A stretch of DNA of 58,259 nt, from contig JAJTFC010000065.1 of NCBI GenBank assembly GCA_021298315.1, positions 1-58,259 of the forward strand. Direction: 5' to 3'. The notes beneath the pieces are model-generated. The model did no database searches, was not told the origin of the DNA, and was given only the letters and a program-made list of their open reading frames with translations. The first letter of the stretch is position 1. Each line of letters begins with the position of its first letter. Position numbers and translations under genes: made by a program. Origin of the DNA: Planctomycetaceae bacterium (lineage in GTDB: Bacteria; Planctomycetota; Planctomycetia; Pirellulales; Pirellulaceae). Shown piece by piece: positions 10,489-19,472 of this stretch.

Positions 10489-11406
10489 CTAACCGTCTTC
10501 TTTCCGAAGTTTGAAGTGTTCGTTGGCTAGCTCGACGAGTCCTGGGCGATGGCTTGCCCATCGGAAACATCCTTGGTCGTCGATCGCAATATCCGTGTAG
10601 GGATTATAACCGACCATCCTCAGCTGCTGATGCCTTTGGATGTAGCGTCGGTTGGCGTGTTCACCGTGCCAAAGATGATAGACGACTCCCTCAACGTATC
10701 CGATATCTCCTTGGCAATACTCATAGGCTCGCGTGGCCCAGTCTCTCAGATGCAAGTAGATCAGATCGTCGGTTTGGTAGAATTCTGTAATACATTCCGA
10801 GTGCATTTCATCGGTAAATGCATGGGCCATGAAATGATCACCATTCCCCAAAATTCCCGCGTCGTACAATCCGCAGTGTTCGAACAAATCCCTTCGTGCG
10901 GCCCACGCATAACCTGTGTGACCGTGATCTTCCCAACGTGTGCGGTTGACGATCGATCGATCCGTCCAGACGGCCGCAAAGCTCCTGGAGACATCCCCGG
11001 TCGAATCGCTGACTCCTCCATTCTGGGGTAAGCGATCCACGAATTCAAAGGGCTGAATGATCTTATGACGATCCAGCACATCCGAAGCCTCTTTGGCCCA
11101 ATCGAGGTTCGCGAAGATCAGATCGCAGTCGACCCAAGCGATCTTTGTGAAATTTTTTGGGATGTACTTTAAGACGCATTGATTGATCAGCCTCTCTTTT
11201 TGCCACATGACGCTTGAGGCTCGAAGCTGGATAACATTGGCTCCGGGAGGAAGATCGAACGGCTCATCCTCGCCGAAAACACACTCGACAGTAAAGAGTT
11301 CCGCACCAATGGATCGACAGCCTTGAGCGAAGACCTGGTAATTGGTCCTGCGGTTGTGATATCCGCAAGGATTAAAGTAGGTTGTTACGATGGCTAGGTC
11401 GGTCAA
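10489..11406 (-). CDS. GT-A-type glycosyltransferase-like protein
   Basis: A 305-residue cytosolic protein with a glycosyltransferase-A layout: an N-terminal strand/loop LAIVTTYFNPCGYHNRRTNY, a DxD-like metal/nucleotide-sugar motif in IAWVDCDLIFANLDW at about residues 90-104, and an acceptor-side region GHTGYAWAARRDLFEHCGLYD. The C-terminal third is rich in Tyr, Trp and His (VYHLWHGEHANRRYIQRHQQ). It has no signal peptide or membrane segment. It lies 57 bases upstream of the sulfatase gene in the same direction, so it may lead that transcript. The donor and acceptor sugars cannot be told from the sequence. Confidence 0.75.
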   Translation of the reverse strand: MTDLAIVTTYFNPCGYHNRRTNYQVFAQGCRSIGAELFTVECVFGEDEPFDLPPGANVIQLRASSVMWQKERLINQCVLKYIPKNFTKIAWVDCDLIFANLDWAKEASDVLDRHKIIQPFEFVDRLPQNGGVSDSTGDVSRSFAAVWTDRSIVNRTRWEDHGHTGYAWAARRDLFEHCGLYDAGILGNGDHFMAHAFTDEMHSECITEFYQTDDLIYLHLRDWATRAYEYCQGDIGYVEGVVYHLWHGEHANRRYIQRHQQLRMVGYNPYTDIAIDDQGCFRWASHRPGLVELANEHFKLRKEDG

Positions 11407-11482
11407 TTCGGCGTCTCCCCTGCGAACAATAAGAAGAGGGGATTTTACTCTAACGCTCCATCATCGCCATCAGCCATTTTAA

Positions 11483-12448
11483 TCAGTAGCCGGCGAACTT
11501 GCGGATTGGGCCGACGATGTAGCCGGGATTGTTGGCACTGGCGATGTTGGCTGCATCAAACGAGTTTCTCGCATTGACGACAACCGAGATGGGATAAGCC
11601 GCAGCGCCTGGAGGTGGATAGAGGTAGACTTCCCACATGCTAAATACGCCCGCCGCAACGGCTTGCATCTGCAACTGCATGCGAGCGATCTGCATCATCT
11701 CTTGCTGATAGGCTTGGTTCTGCTCGACGGACTGTTGATACGCTGCGGCTTGGCTCTGCAGATACAGAGATTGCTGACGCTTGGTCTCCTCGTCTTGCTT
11801 GGCCGCTTGGTTGGCAGCGAGCCATTCGTCCCATTGCGGTTCGAGAACTTTCAGTTCCGTATCTTTGAAGAAGAAAAAAGGGATACCGTACTCTTCTCCA
11901 TTTGGCAGTTCCATCAGCACCCCTTCGCAGGTAAACGTACGAGCATCGGCTCGTTGTGCCACGACCCATTCGTTGAATTGGGATTCATTTGCAAAGGTCT
12001 TCTTTTCAAAGTGCTCGACGATACGAGGGATCATCTTGCGGTAGACTTCGGGCAAGTTATCAAAGGGGCGATCGTTGACGTAGAGCTTTCCGCGACGGCG
12101 CTGAAGCGTGACGTCCTTGCGATTGAATCCAACAACCTTGCCGAAGACAGTCATTCCGTTTTTCAAAGCCCAAGTATGCTTTTCAGTGGCCGCTTTGAGT
12201 TGGCCTTCGCTCTCTTCGAGCATCAAAAATTTTTGATCGGCCTCTGAAAGTTGGGCGATCTCGATGGCCAACAGCTCCCGGCCCTTGACCGGTTGATCAA
12301 GCCTTAGAACGATGTCCTTTTGGTCAGCGGCAATCAAAGTCCCATTGACCTTGACGTTCCCGGTCTTGTCGACCCATTCCCTCCCATAAGCATGGGAGCA
12401 AACCAGACTCAGCGAAAACAACGAGAAAAATAAACTTGCCGATTTCAT
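11483..12448 (-). CDS. Secreted protein with two SHD1-like domains
   Basis: A 321-residue exported protein. A signal peptide (MKSASLFFSLFSLSLVCSHA) is followed by an SHD1-like segment REWVDKTGNVKVNGTLIAA...LSEADQKFL at about residues 23-76. A second, more diverged copy (TWALKNGMTVFGKVVGFNRK...PEVYRKMIP) lies at about 91-145. Residues about 200-265 are Gln/Ala-rich and probably coiled coil, and the C-terminus has NARNSFDAANIASANNPGY. SHD1 domains bind short peptide motifs in eukaryotic Sla1 and are common in planctomycete exported proteins of unknown role. Function here is therefore unassigned. Confidence 0.75.
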   Translation of the reverse strand: MKSASLFFSLFSLSLVCSHAYGREWVDKTGNVKVNGTLIAADQKDIVLRLDQPVKGRELLAIEIAQLSEADQKFLMLEESEGQLKAATEKHTWALKNGMTVFGKVVGFNRKDVTLQRRRGKLYVNDRPFDNLPEVYRKMIPRIVEHFEKKTFANESQFNEWVVAQRADARTFTCEGVLMELPNGEEYGIPFFFFKDTELKVLEPQWDEWLAANQAAKQDEETKRQQSLYLQSQAAAYQQSVEQNQAYQQEMMQIARMQLQMQAVAAGVFSMWEVYLYPPPGAAAYPISVVVNARNSFDAANIASANNPGYIVGPIRKFAGY

Positions 12449-12603
12449 TGGACGAGTTCCCTCAGTACCCTAAGTGTTAGCAGACGCGAGGCTTGATCGA
12501 GCGGACTCGACTTCGATGTATTTTAGCTTGGATCGTTTCGCGCTGAAAGTCAACGTGCTGAAAGTCAACGTTTAGAGGGCAAAGCTACAGAAAGCATCAC
12601 TCC

Positions 12604-13836
12604 GTGGAGTATTACAACGCGTCCAAAATCCGAAGCGTGCGACTCAAAACAGGCAAAAGCCGCGAGTCGATCGGGAGGCATCCTTGGATCCTCGATACCT
12701 CGCTGGTCGAGTCAGTAAGCCCCCCTAGGCTTGGCGAACAGGTCGATGTGCTGGGCGGGGATGGCAAGTGGATTGGACGCGGACTGTTCCACCCCGAGAG
12801 CCGGATTCGAGTCCGTCTTTATGCATGGGATCCCAGCGATTGGATTTCAAATGAGCTCTTTGATCGCAGGGTAGCTCAAGCCCTTAGGCTTCGAAGACAG
12901 ATCCTGCTTAAAACCCCTAACAGTGACAGTTTTCGATGGATCAATAGCGAAGGGGATCACCTTAGCGGCCTAATCGTCGACAGTTTTGCAGGGCACTTGG
13001 TCATCCAGATCACCGCAGCGGTCATCTTGCCGTTTTTGGATCGAATCATCTCGCAATTGGTCGAAGAACTTCAACCAAAAAGCATTCTATTGAACATCGA
13101 TGAAAAGACTGCAAAGAGCGAGGCCATCGAGCCTCAAGATCGCTTGATCGTCGGGCAGCTTCCGAGCGAGCCGGTGAGTATCCGAGAAAATGGGCTTACT
13201 TGGAAAGTTGATTTGCGAGGGGGGCAAAAGACCGGCTCTTACCTGGACCAACGTGACAACCGCTTGGCCGCCGCTAGTTGGACGCCAGCCGGTGCAAAAG
13301 TTCTGGATATTTGCACCTACACAGGTGGCTTTGCACTGACCATTGCCAAGCACGCCCGCTCAAAAGGCGTACCCTGCGAATCGGTTGTAGCGGTTGATTC
13401 GAGCGCCAAGGCTCTTGAGTTGGCAAAATTAAATGCGCAAGAAAACGGGATCGAGGATCAAGTCGACTGGCACCAGGGGGATTTTTTCGAGGAATTATCG
13501 GCTCGGGTCGATCGGCAGGAAACCCACGACATGATCGTCTTGGATCCACCCAAACTGGCCGGTTCGAGAGACAAAGTCCCAAAAGCACTTGCGGCCTACC
13601 ATCGACTTAACTACTTAGCAATGCGTTGCTTACGTCCAGAAGGGATCCTCGTTAGCTGCAGTTGCTCGGGTCGGGTAGGACGCTGGGAATTCCTCGACGT
13701 GCTCCTTGGAGCGGCCCGAAGAGCCCAACGGGACATGCAAATCCTCGAGATTCGAGGGGCTTCGGCCGATCATCCAGTCAATATTCATTGTCCCGAGACC
13801 GACTATCTCAAGTGTGTGATTGCAAGAGTTCTGTAG
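12604..13836 (+). CDS. Class I rRNA (cytosine-C5) methyltransferase, RlmI family
   Basis: A 410-residue SAM-dependent enzyme of the RlmI type, which methylates C5 of cytosine 1962 in 23S rRNA. An N-terminal PUA-like domain (VRLKTGKSRESIGRHPWILD onward, residues 13-75) precedes a linker domain and a Rossmann methyltransferase. The SAM motif is VLDICTYTGGFALTIA at about 237-252, the acidic ribose-binding residue is in VVAVDSSAKALEL, and the motif IV equivalent is IVLDPPKLAGSR. The catalytic cysteine is expected in LVSCSCSG. The start is a GTG at 12604; an in-frame GTG just before RLKTG is an alternative and no strong ribosome site decides between them. It is a stand-alone rightward gene before the tRNA-Leu. 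Confidence 0.88.
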   Translation: MEYYNASKIRSVRLKTGKSRESIGRHPWILDTSLVESVSPPRLGEQVDVLGGDGKWIGRGLFHPESRIRVRLYAWDPSDWISNELFDRRVAQALRLRRQILLKTPNSDSFRWINSEGDHLSGLIVDSFAGHLVIQITAAVILPFLDRIISQLVEELQPKSILLNIDEKTAKSEAIEPQDRLIVGQLPSEPVSIRENGLTWKVDLRGGQKTGSYLDQRDNRLAAASWTPAGAKVLDICTYTGGFALTIAKHARSKGVPCESVVAVDSSAKALELAKLNAQENGIEDQVDWHQGDFFEELSARVDRQETHDMIVLDPPKLAGSRDKVPKALAAYHRLNYLAMRCLRPEGILVSCSCSGRVGRWEFLDVLLGAARRAQRDMQILEIRGASADHPVNIHCPETDYLKCVIARVL

Positions 13837-13886
13837 GAGAGTGGAGTAAGTTCGGGAAATTTTCAAGGAATTCTCAGTCGGTGGAC

Positions 13887-13916
13887 TTGCTGATAGCGGT
13901 AGGTCATCGGTAAACT
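13887..13916 (+). promoter_or_regulatory. Candidate sigma-70-type promoter for tRNA-Leu
   Basis: TTGCTG at 13887-13892 and TAAACT at 13911-13916 with an 18-base spacer sit about 30 bases ahead of the mature tRNA. Match quality is moderate; it is proposed from position and consensus only. Confidence 0.35.
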
Positions 13917-13944
13917 TTCACCCCTCAAATTGTTGTGAGAAAAT

Positions 13945-14027
13945 GCCAAAGTGGCGGAATGGCAGACGCGCTGGACTCAAAATCCAGTGTCCGCAAGGAC
14001 GTGTGGGTTCGACTCCCACCTTTGGTA
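13945..14027 (+). tRNA. tRNA-Leu (anticodon CAA)
   Basis: An 83-base class II tRNA. The acceptor GCCAAAG (13945-13951) pairs with CTTTGGT (14020-14026) with a G-U at the end, and 14027 is the discriminator A. The anticodon arm is CTGGA-CTCAAAA-TCCAG, placing CAA at positions 34-36 (reads UUG codons). A long variable arm (TGTCCGCAAGGACG) and a T arm GTGGG-TTCGACT-CCCAC are present. CCA is not encoded. It lies 100 bases upstream of rpsL in the same direction and may share its transcript. Confidence 0.97.
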
Positions 14028-14127
14028 CTTTCCGTCGGAACAAGGCGTGAGGATCGCAGCAAATTGCCCTTACGAGCATCGCTTTTGAAAAAATTTGGAA
14101 AGTAAGTCTTCGGAACTACCAAACCGT

Positions 14128-14505
14128 ATGCCAACGATCAACCAATTAGTGCGTCGCAACCGAGTCGTTCAACACAAGTCGACCAAAAGTCCTGTGTTGG
14201 AAAGATGCCCCCAGAAACAAGGGGTTTGCTTGTCCGTTAAAACCATGACCCCGAAGAAGCCCAACTCGGCTCTTCGCAAGATCACTCGTGTTCGGCTCAG
14301 CAACGGCAAGGAAGTGACCGTTTACATTCCCGGTGAAGGCCATAACCTCCAAGAGCACTCGATCGTTTTGATCAGGGGTGGTCGGGTTCGCGACCTTCCA
14401 GGGGTTCGCTACCAAGTCGTTCGCGGCTGTCGAGACACCCAAGGTGTGAACGGACGTAAGCAGTCCCGAAGCCGTTACGGTGCTAAGAGTCCAAAGAAGG
14501 GCTAA
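14128..14505 (+). CDS. rpsL: 30S ribosomal protein S12
   Basis: Ribosomal protein S12, 125 residues from the ATG at 14128 ([10 protein letters not shown]), part of the decoding centre of the small subunit. The frame opens further upstream at a TTG at 14095, but those extra 11 residues are not part of S12. The conserved decoding loop is present: [20 protein letters not shown] and the region around [11 protein letters not shown], ending in the usual basic tail GAKSPKKG. It is followed by rpsG after 63 bases, the normal str-operon order. The lysine of [11 protein letters not shown] is the wild-type, streptomycin-sensitive form. Confidence 0.98.
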   Translation: MPTINQLVRRNRVVQHKSTKSPVLERCPQKQGVCLSVKTMTPKKPNSALRKITRVRLSNGKEVTVYIPGEGHNLQEHSIVLIRGGRVRDLPGVRYQVVRGCRDTQGVNGRKQSRSRYGAKSPKKG

Positions 14506-14568
14506 GCTAACGCTGGTCCAGCAACGAAACAAACTCACTTAACCTTCGTACAGAGAATCTAGTTTCCT

Positions 14569-15039
14569 ATGGGAAAAATTACCGCTTCGAGGACAAGCCT
14601 CCGACCTGATCCACGACACAACTCCTTGCTTGTGGCAAAGTTTGTCAATTGCCTCATGCACGATGGTAAGAAGACCGTTGCCTACAACGTCTTCTACGAT
14701 GCTCTTGATGAAATCGCTGAGAAGATCAAGGATCGGCCTGCTGTCGAGGTCTTCGAACAAGCTATCGAGAATGTTAAGCCGTACATCGAAGTTCGATCCA
14801 AGCGGGTCGGTGGTGCTTCTTACCAAGTTCCAATGCAGGTCAATAAGAATCGGCAGCAATCGCTAGCCTTCCGCTGGATCCTTGGTGCAATTCGCGAAAA
14901 GAAGGGTCGATCGACCGCTGTGAAACTCGCCGATGAACTCATGGCAGCCTATCGAAAAGAAGGTGCCGCGATCACCAAACGAGAAAACACCCACCGTATG
15001 GCCGATGCCAACAAGGCATTCGCTCACTTCGCTTGGTAG
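14569..15039 (+). CDS. rpsG: 30S ribosomal protein S7
   Basis: Ribosomal protein S7, 156 residues, the primary 16S rRNA-binding protein that nucleates assembly of the 30S head. Typical segments are visible: the [20 protein letters not shown] helix-turn, [27 protein letters not shown] and the C-terminal [15 protein letters not shown]. Length is standard. It forms an rpsL-rpsG pair that ends at a strong terminator 60 bases downstream, so fusA and tuf, which often follow in the str operon, are not adjacent here. Confidence 0.98.
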   Translation: MGKITASRTSLRPDPRHNSLLVAKFVNCLMHDGKKTVAYNVFYDALDEIAEKIKDRPAVEVFEQAIENVKPYIEVRSKRVGGASYQVPMQVNKNRQQSLAFRWILGAIREKKGRSTAVKLADELMAAYRKEGAAITKRENTHRMADANKAFAHFAW

Positions 15040-15098
15040 TCTTAGCAAACTAAACGGCCAAGTAGTCGGCGCGCTACGATACAACAAGTCCTGCATGA

Positions 15099-15125
15099 CA
15101 CCTCCAACTCGTTGGAGGTGTTTTT
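15099..15125 (+). terminator. Rho-independent terminator of rpsL-rpsG
   Basis: Perfect stem CACCTCCAAC / GTTGGAGGTG (15099-15108 with 15111-15120) followed at once by TTTTT and more T-rich sequence. It lies 60 bases after the rpsG stop. It also argues against the upstream start at 15112 for the next gene, since that codon lies inside the stem. Confidence 0.9.
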
Positions 15126-15150
15126 GTTTGTCGATCCTACAGAGCCGACT

Positions 15151-16209
15151 ATGTCTGATTCCAATTTGCTCGCTTGCACTCGGCAAGGGCTCTACTGCCC
15201 GGCAGGTGATTTCTATATCGACCCATGGGACCGGGTCGATCGAGCCGTCTTGACCCACGCGCATTCGGATCACGCTCGGTGGGGATGCAAGAAATACCTC
15301 GCCGCAAAGTCTTGCGAATCGCTCCTGCGAGTTAGGCTCGGTAACAATATCGACTTACTCTCTGTGGACTACCGAGAGAAATTAAGAATCAAAGACGCCT
15401 TTGTATCTCTTCATCCTGCCGGTCATATCCTTGGCTCAACGCAAGTTCGAATCGAAGTCGACGGAAAGGTGGCCCTCATTACCGGGGACTACAAACTGCA
15501 ACCCGACCCAACTTGCGATCCTTGGGAAGCCGTTGAATGCGATCTGATGGTCACCGAATCGACCTTTGGACTACCGGTATTTCGCTGGCCAAAGACGCAA
15601 GATGTGATCGAGCAGTTAGTCGGTTGGTGGCAAGAGAACCAGCGTCAAGGAAGAACCAGTTTGATCCTGGCATACTCCGTCGGTAAAGCCCAAAGAATCC
15701 TTGCTGAAGTTCTTGCGAATTGCGGGCCAGAGGTTGCTAAGGATATTGCCGTTCACGGAGCCATGCTCGGCCCGAATCGAGCGTATCGGAGTGCGGGAGT
15801 GCAACTCCCCGAGTTGCCTTCGGCCGCATCCTTGAGCAGCAGTCACGACTGGTCAAGATCACTTGTTATCGGGCCACCTTCGAGCCAATCGACAGGCTGG
15901 GTCAAACGCTTCGCCGACCCTTCGTTCGCGATGGCTTCGGGCTGGATGGCAATTCGCGCATCGCGTCGCCGTCGGAATGTCGATCGCGGCTTTGTGCTCT
16001 CTGATCATGTGGACTGGCCAGATTTGCTCACCGCAATCGATGCTTGCAATCCAAAGCAGGTTTGGGTGACACACGGTTTTTCCGAGGTGGTTTCTCGATA
16101 TTTAACGCAGCGAGGAATTTCGGCTCGTGTGCTTCAAACGCATTTCGCTGGCGAAGAGTCAGAGCCCGCAACTAGCACTGAGGATCAACTCGCCGAGGAA
16201 TCTCGATGA
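15151..16209 (+). CDS. Ligase-associated DNA exonuclease (metallo-beta-lactamase fold)
   Basis: A 352-residue MBL-fold nuclease of the family found next to bacterial ATP-dependent DNA ligases, thought to act in DNA end processing and repair. The zinc motif THAHSDHARWG gives H36, H38, D40 and H41 counted from the ATG at 15151. Further metal ligands are likely in LHPAGHILGSTQ and TGDYKLQPDP, and the VTESTFGLPVFRWP and WVTHGFSE segments are typical of this CPSF/Artemis-like branch. I chose 15151 (MSDSNLL) because the longer frame from 15112 starts inside a terminator. The stop overlaps the start of the ligase frame by 4 bases, so the two are translationally coupled. Confidence 0.9.
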   Translation: MSDSNLLACTRQGLYCPAGDFYIDPWDRVDRAVLTHAHSDHARWGCKKYLAAKSCESLLRVRLGNNIDLLSVDYREKLRIKDAFVSLHPAGHILGSTQVRIEVDGKVALITGDYKLQPDPTCDPWEAVECDLMVTESTFGLPVFRWPKTQDVIEQLVGWWQENQRQGRTSLILAYSVGKAQRILAEVLANCGPEVAKDIAVHGAMLGPNRAYRSAGVQLPELPSAASLSSSHDWSRSLVIGPPSSQSTGWVKRFADPSFAMASGWMAIRASRRRRNVDRGFVLSDHVDWPDLLTAIDACNPKQVWVTHGFSEVVSRYLTQRGISARVLQTHFAGEESEPATSTEDQLAEESR

Positions 16210-17749
16210 GACAATTCGCTAGACTTTACCAACGGCTCGACGAGACGACCAAGACAAACGAAAAGTTGCTAGCGATGCGAGATTACTTCGCTGAAGCATC
16301 TTCGGACGATGCTGCCTACGCGCTTTTTTTTCTGCTAGGCAATAAGCTCAAGCCCTCATTGCCTACGAAAATCATCCGAAAAGCTGCGGCTCGTAGCGCA
16401 AACGTCCCTGATTGGCTTTTCGAGGAAACCTATCAATGGGTCGGGGACTTGGCCGAAACCGCCGCTGCGATGGCCGTGGGAACAGACTCAACAAAACACG
16501 AAACCCTCTGCCGGACAGTTTCCCAATCCATCATTCCACTGTTGCATAGCGCAAAAGGCTCCAGAAAAAAAACTGGCAAATCCTCCTCTCGAAAAGCAAC
16601 CAACCCACTCGATCAGGAACCTACCCCAGAGGAATCAGAAGACACCTTGGTCGTGAAGCTTATCGAGATATGGAGCCAATACGATTTGCTCGGCGTTTTT
16701 TTAATGAGCTTGTCGCAGCCAGCTTCCAAGGAACTTCGCCTGCCAAACCGTTCCCGTTCTGTCTGGCTCACCCCTTGCCCGATAGTGTTATGCACGAGCA
16801 CTCGGCAACCGATTATTTAGCGGAGTGGAAGTGGGACGGAATTCGAGCGCAACTCATACGCCGTTGCGGTCGAACATACCTGTGGTCGCGAGGGGAGGAG
16901 TTGCTAGAAGGGCGATTTCCGGAGATAGAACTCGCGTCGCAAGGCTTACCCGATGGTCTAGTACTCGACGGAGAAATTCTTGCCCATGGGGATAAGGCCC
17001 CCTTGCCTTTTACCCTGTTGCAAAAACGGATTCAAAGAAAAAAACCGAGCTCGAAGATCCTGCAAGAGGTGCCGGTGCTTTTCATTGCCTTTGATGTCTT
17101 GGAACACGCTGGCCAAGATCTCCGAGGGGAGTCTTATCAGATTCGTCGCAAGCTTCTCGAAACGCTCGAACTTGAAAGTCGTTTGACTCCAAAGACACTT
17201 CGGTGCAGTGAAGTGTTTACATTTGAGGATTGGGAGTCCTTGGTTTTGAAAAAGGATCAAGCTCGGCTTTACGGAGCCGAGGGGCTTATGCTCAAGCATC
17301 TCCAAGGCAGATACGAAGTCGGTCGCGTGACGGGAGTTTGGTGGAAGTCCAAGGTGACTCCTTATACGGTCGATGCCGTGTTGGTTTATGCCCAACGAGG
17401 CCACGGACGACGCGCGGGATTGTTTTCCGATTACACCTTTGCTCTCTGGGATCAAGATCGACTGGTTCCATTTGCTAAAGCTTATTCAGGGCTTACCAAC
17501 GAGGAACTCGCTTTGGTCGATCGTTGGATCAAAGAGAACACAACGCAACGATTTGGGCCGGTTCATGAAGTTCCCGCTCAGATCGTAATGGAGCTAGCTT
17601 TTGAAAACATTCAAGAGTCGAATCGGCACAAAAGCGGTATTGCTGTGCGATTCCCTAGGATACTGCGATGGAGGCAGGACAAGCGGCCAGAGGATGCAGA
17701 TCGGCTCGATGCGATCAAACGGATGCTCAAAGGAGAGTCGCCAGGATGA
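16206..17749 (+). pseudogene. ATP-dependent DNA ligase, interrupted by internal deletion and frame change
   Basis: Two frames together form a bacterial ATP-dependent ligase. The first (16206 to about 16695) gives the N-terminal DNA-binding domain, MRQFARLYQRLDETTKTNEK through VVKLIEIWSQYDLLG. The second (from about 16687 to 17749) gives RFFNELVAASFQGTSPAKPF, then the adenylation domain with the active-site lysine in EWKWDGIRAQ, the ELLEGRFPEIELASQGLPDG region, and the OB-fold ending VRFPRILRWRQDKRPEDADR. In relatives as I remember them about 50 residues (the NKLLTG...GVS region) separate these parts; they are absent. The join is at a run of seven T followed by A (frame 0 reads T TTT TTA), a -1 slippery sequence, so a shifted fusion product is possible but would still lack the segment. 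Coupled to the upstream exonuclease. Confidence 0.82.
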
Positions 17750-18219
17750 TTACTCTTCGATCCTTCGCTCGCGTAACTGAGGCTCCAACTCCGATATCAG
17801 GGCGATTAGTTCACGGGGTTCCTTGGCTAACAATTCTTCGCGGGTTGAAATTCTAAGACCTAATTGTCGCTGCAGAAGTACGATCTGTCCCACCAATTCA
17901 CCCAATTCAATGCCTTGCTGGATACCTTGCTGGATACTTTCGCCAATGGCTAATTTAAGCAACCACTTATGATCCCTTAGCCTCTTTTCTCGCATGTCGT
18001 ACATGGATTTGTCCTCCGTTATCCTTGCTATTCGATCGATCGTATCGGTTGCTTGAAGAAATCCAGGGTTCGGAAATAGTCTTTTGAGGTTTTCGGTGTC
18101 GTACTCATGGGCGTGAAGCAACCAAAAGAGCCACTGTTCCAAGACGGTTGATTGCCGAAGATTCTGATAAATGCGAAATCAATCGTAGGCCGAATCCCAA
18201 GTGGCTTCATAAACATCAA
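17750..18219 (-). pseudogene. Rpn/PD-(D/E)XK-family transposase-like nuclease, remnant
   Basis: Both ends of a Rpn-type recombination-promoting nuclease are present in different frames. The N-terminal piece (18219 down to about 18150) reads LGIRPTIDFAFIRIFGNQ, the typical start of these proteins. The C-terminal piece (about 18145 down to 17750) reads LEQWLFWLLHAHEYDTENLK, then KRLRDHKWLLKLAIGESIQQ, a low-complexity QQGIQQGIELGELVG stretch and a charged tail. The central part with the nuclease active site, about 150 residues in relatives, is missing, so the product cannot be active. It is convergent with the ligase gene, sharing its end at 17749/17750. These genes move frequently and often decay, so a true pseudogene is credible here. 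Confidence 0.78.
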
Positions 18220-18394
18220 TCCCTTGCCAAGACACTTACCCTGAAAATGATCAGTGTGTGAAGATTGAGTTTACAGAAATATTGAAAATCACGCCCGAAA
18301 ATGGTCTGAAAAGTTTTCTAGAAATAAGTTTCAGACTTGGGTTTACTTGCTTTAGTTCAGCTCTGTGGTAGCAATAAAACACGAAAAGCGTTAG

Positions 18395-19222
18395 CTACCC
18401 CAGCCAAATCCTTCGCTCTGAGCTAGCGTCTGATTTTTTGCGGGCCTTGACGCGTAGATAGGGCCGGATGAATCGACTGCGATGCCCCATGGTTCCTGGT
18501 TCAGAATCCAGATTGGCATGATCCGGTTCCGAGACCGCTTCGATGATCATCCCTGCTCGGCAGATTCCACCGAGAATAGCGTCGAGCGAGTGAGCAAATT
18601 CGACCGTATCAGGTTCGCGAAGCAAGCTTGTTTGGCCCATCGCAAGCGACTTGGCAGGAGATCCAACCGGTGTTTCAACGACATATCTGCCTTGGTTCAT
18701 TTCCAAGGACGCTTGCAAGTTCATGGGTTGCTTGTGCTGAGACACATAAAGACCACCTGGGCGCAGCACTCGAGTTACTTGGGCAAATACCGCTTCGACA
18801 TTGGAAACATAGCAGGTGCTCACCGGATGCGCGACCAAATCAAATTCATCCGGACGGAACATCGAAAGCTCAGACATCTCACCTTGGATGATCTGATAAT
18901 TCATTCCAAGATGCGATGAGACTTGACGGTCGAGTTCGAGCATCGCGGGGCTGATGTCCAGCACGGTAACTCTCGCCCCCGCCGCACAGTACAATGGGCC
19001 TTGGCGTCCCCCGCCAGCAGCAAGGCACAGTACGTTCCAACCCCTGATATTGCCACCGAGCCAACCTTTTGCGTCCAGGGTCGCCAGCGGTGAGGCCAAC
19101 TCTTGGGCACTAACGGGTTGGGTTAAAAAATGCCGCGTCTGAACCATGCGGTCGTAGGCTTGGCGATTGCGTTGCTGGATCGCGCTGGCTGCTGGACTTG
19201 GCTGATTTTCAGGGGTTTCCAT
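18395..19222 (-). CDS. Class I SAM-dependent methyltransferase, substrate unknown
   Basis: A 275-residue cytosolic methyltransferase from the ATG at 19222 (METPENQ). The frame opens upstream to 19444, but those residues look non-coding (basic, Ser/Gly-rich). The SAM-binding motif I is NVLCLAAGGGRQGPLYCAAG followed by VTVLDISPAMLELDRQ with the ribose-binding aspartate. Motif II/IV is FDLVAHPVSTCYVSN, and VTRVLRPGGLYVSQHK is the usual post-motif hydrophobic strand. The C-terminal part (MGHRSRFIRPYLRVKARKK) is basic. It stands alone, divergent from the PSD1 operon across about 250 bases. The substrate cannot be inferred. Confidence 0.82.
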   Translation of the reverse strand: METPENQPSPAASAIQQRNRQAYDRMVQTRHFLTQPVSAQELASPLATLDAKGWLGGNIRGWNVLCLAAGGGRQGPLYCAAGARVTVLDISPAMLELDRQVSSHLGMNYQIIQGEMSELSMFRPDEFDLVAHPVSTCYVSNVEAVFAQVTRVLRPGGLYVSQHKQPMNLQASLEMNQGRYVVETPVGSPAKSLAMGQTSLLREPDTVEFAHSLDAILGGICRAGMIIEAVSEPDHANLDSEPGTMGHRSRFIRPYLRVKARKKSDASSERRIWLG

Positions 19223-19472
19223 CAGTGTGATTATCGCTCTTACTTGCTGACAAGATATCCTCGGATGTATCGGCCCTAAAGCCTGAAACTCGCTGGTTTT
19301 CGATTGCTTTTTTGCGGATTTAGGAGAAAATCCTAGAGAGGGATTATCCCTCTGCCGATTCGCTTTGCAGATCGCCAAGCGATCGGTCCCACCACCACTG
19401 CCTTGCCTCCCTGCTCCACACCATTCTACATGGGTGCTCGGCATCTCAAGTTTCTAAAAATTTAAAAAGCCT

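Noticed and set aside
12604..13836. Cytosine methyltransferase acting on DNA (restriction-modification)
   Set aside because: PUA-like N-terminus, DPPK motif and overall length fit RlmI-type rRNA methyltransferases; no restriction enzyme gene is nearby.
14095..14127. Longer S12 starting at TTG
   Set aside because: S12 begins MPTINQL; the extra residues are not conserved in the family.
15112..15150. Upstream start for the ligase-associated exonuclease
   Set aside because: The codon lies inside the rpsG terminator stem; ATG 15151 gives the normal protein start.
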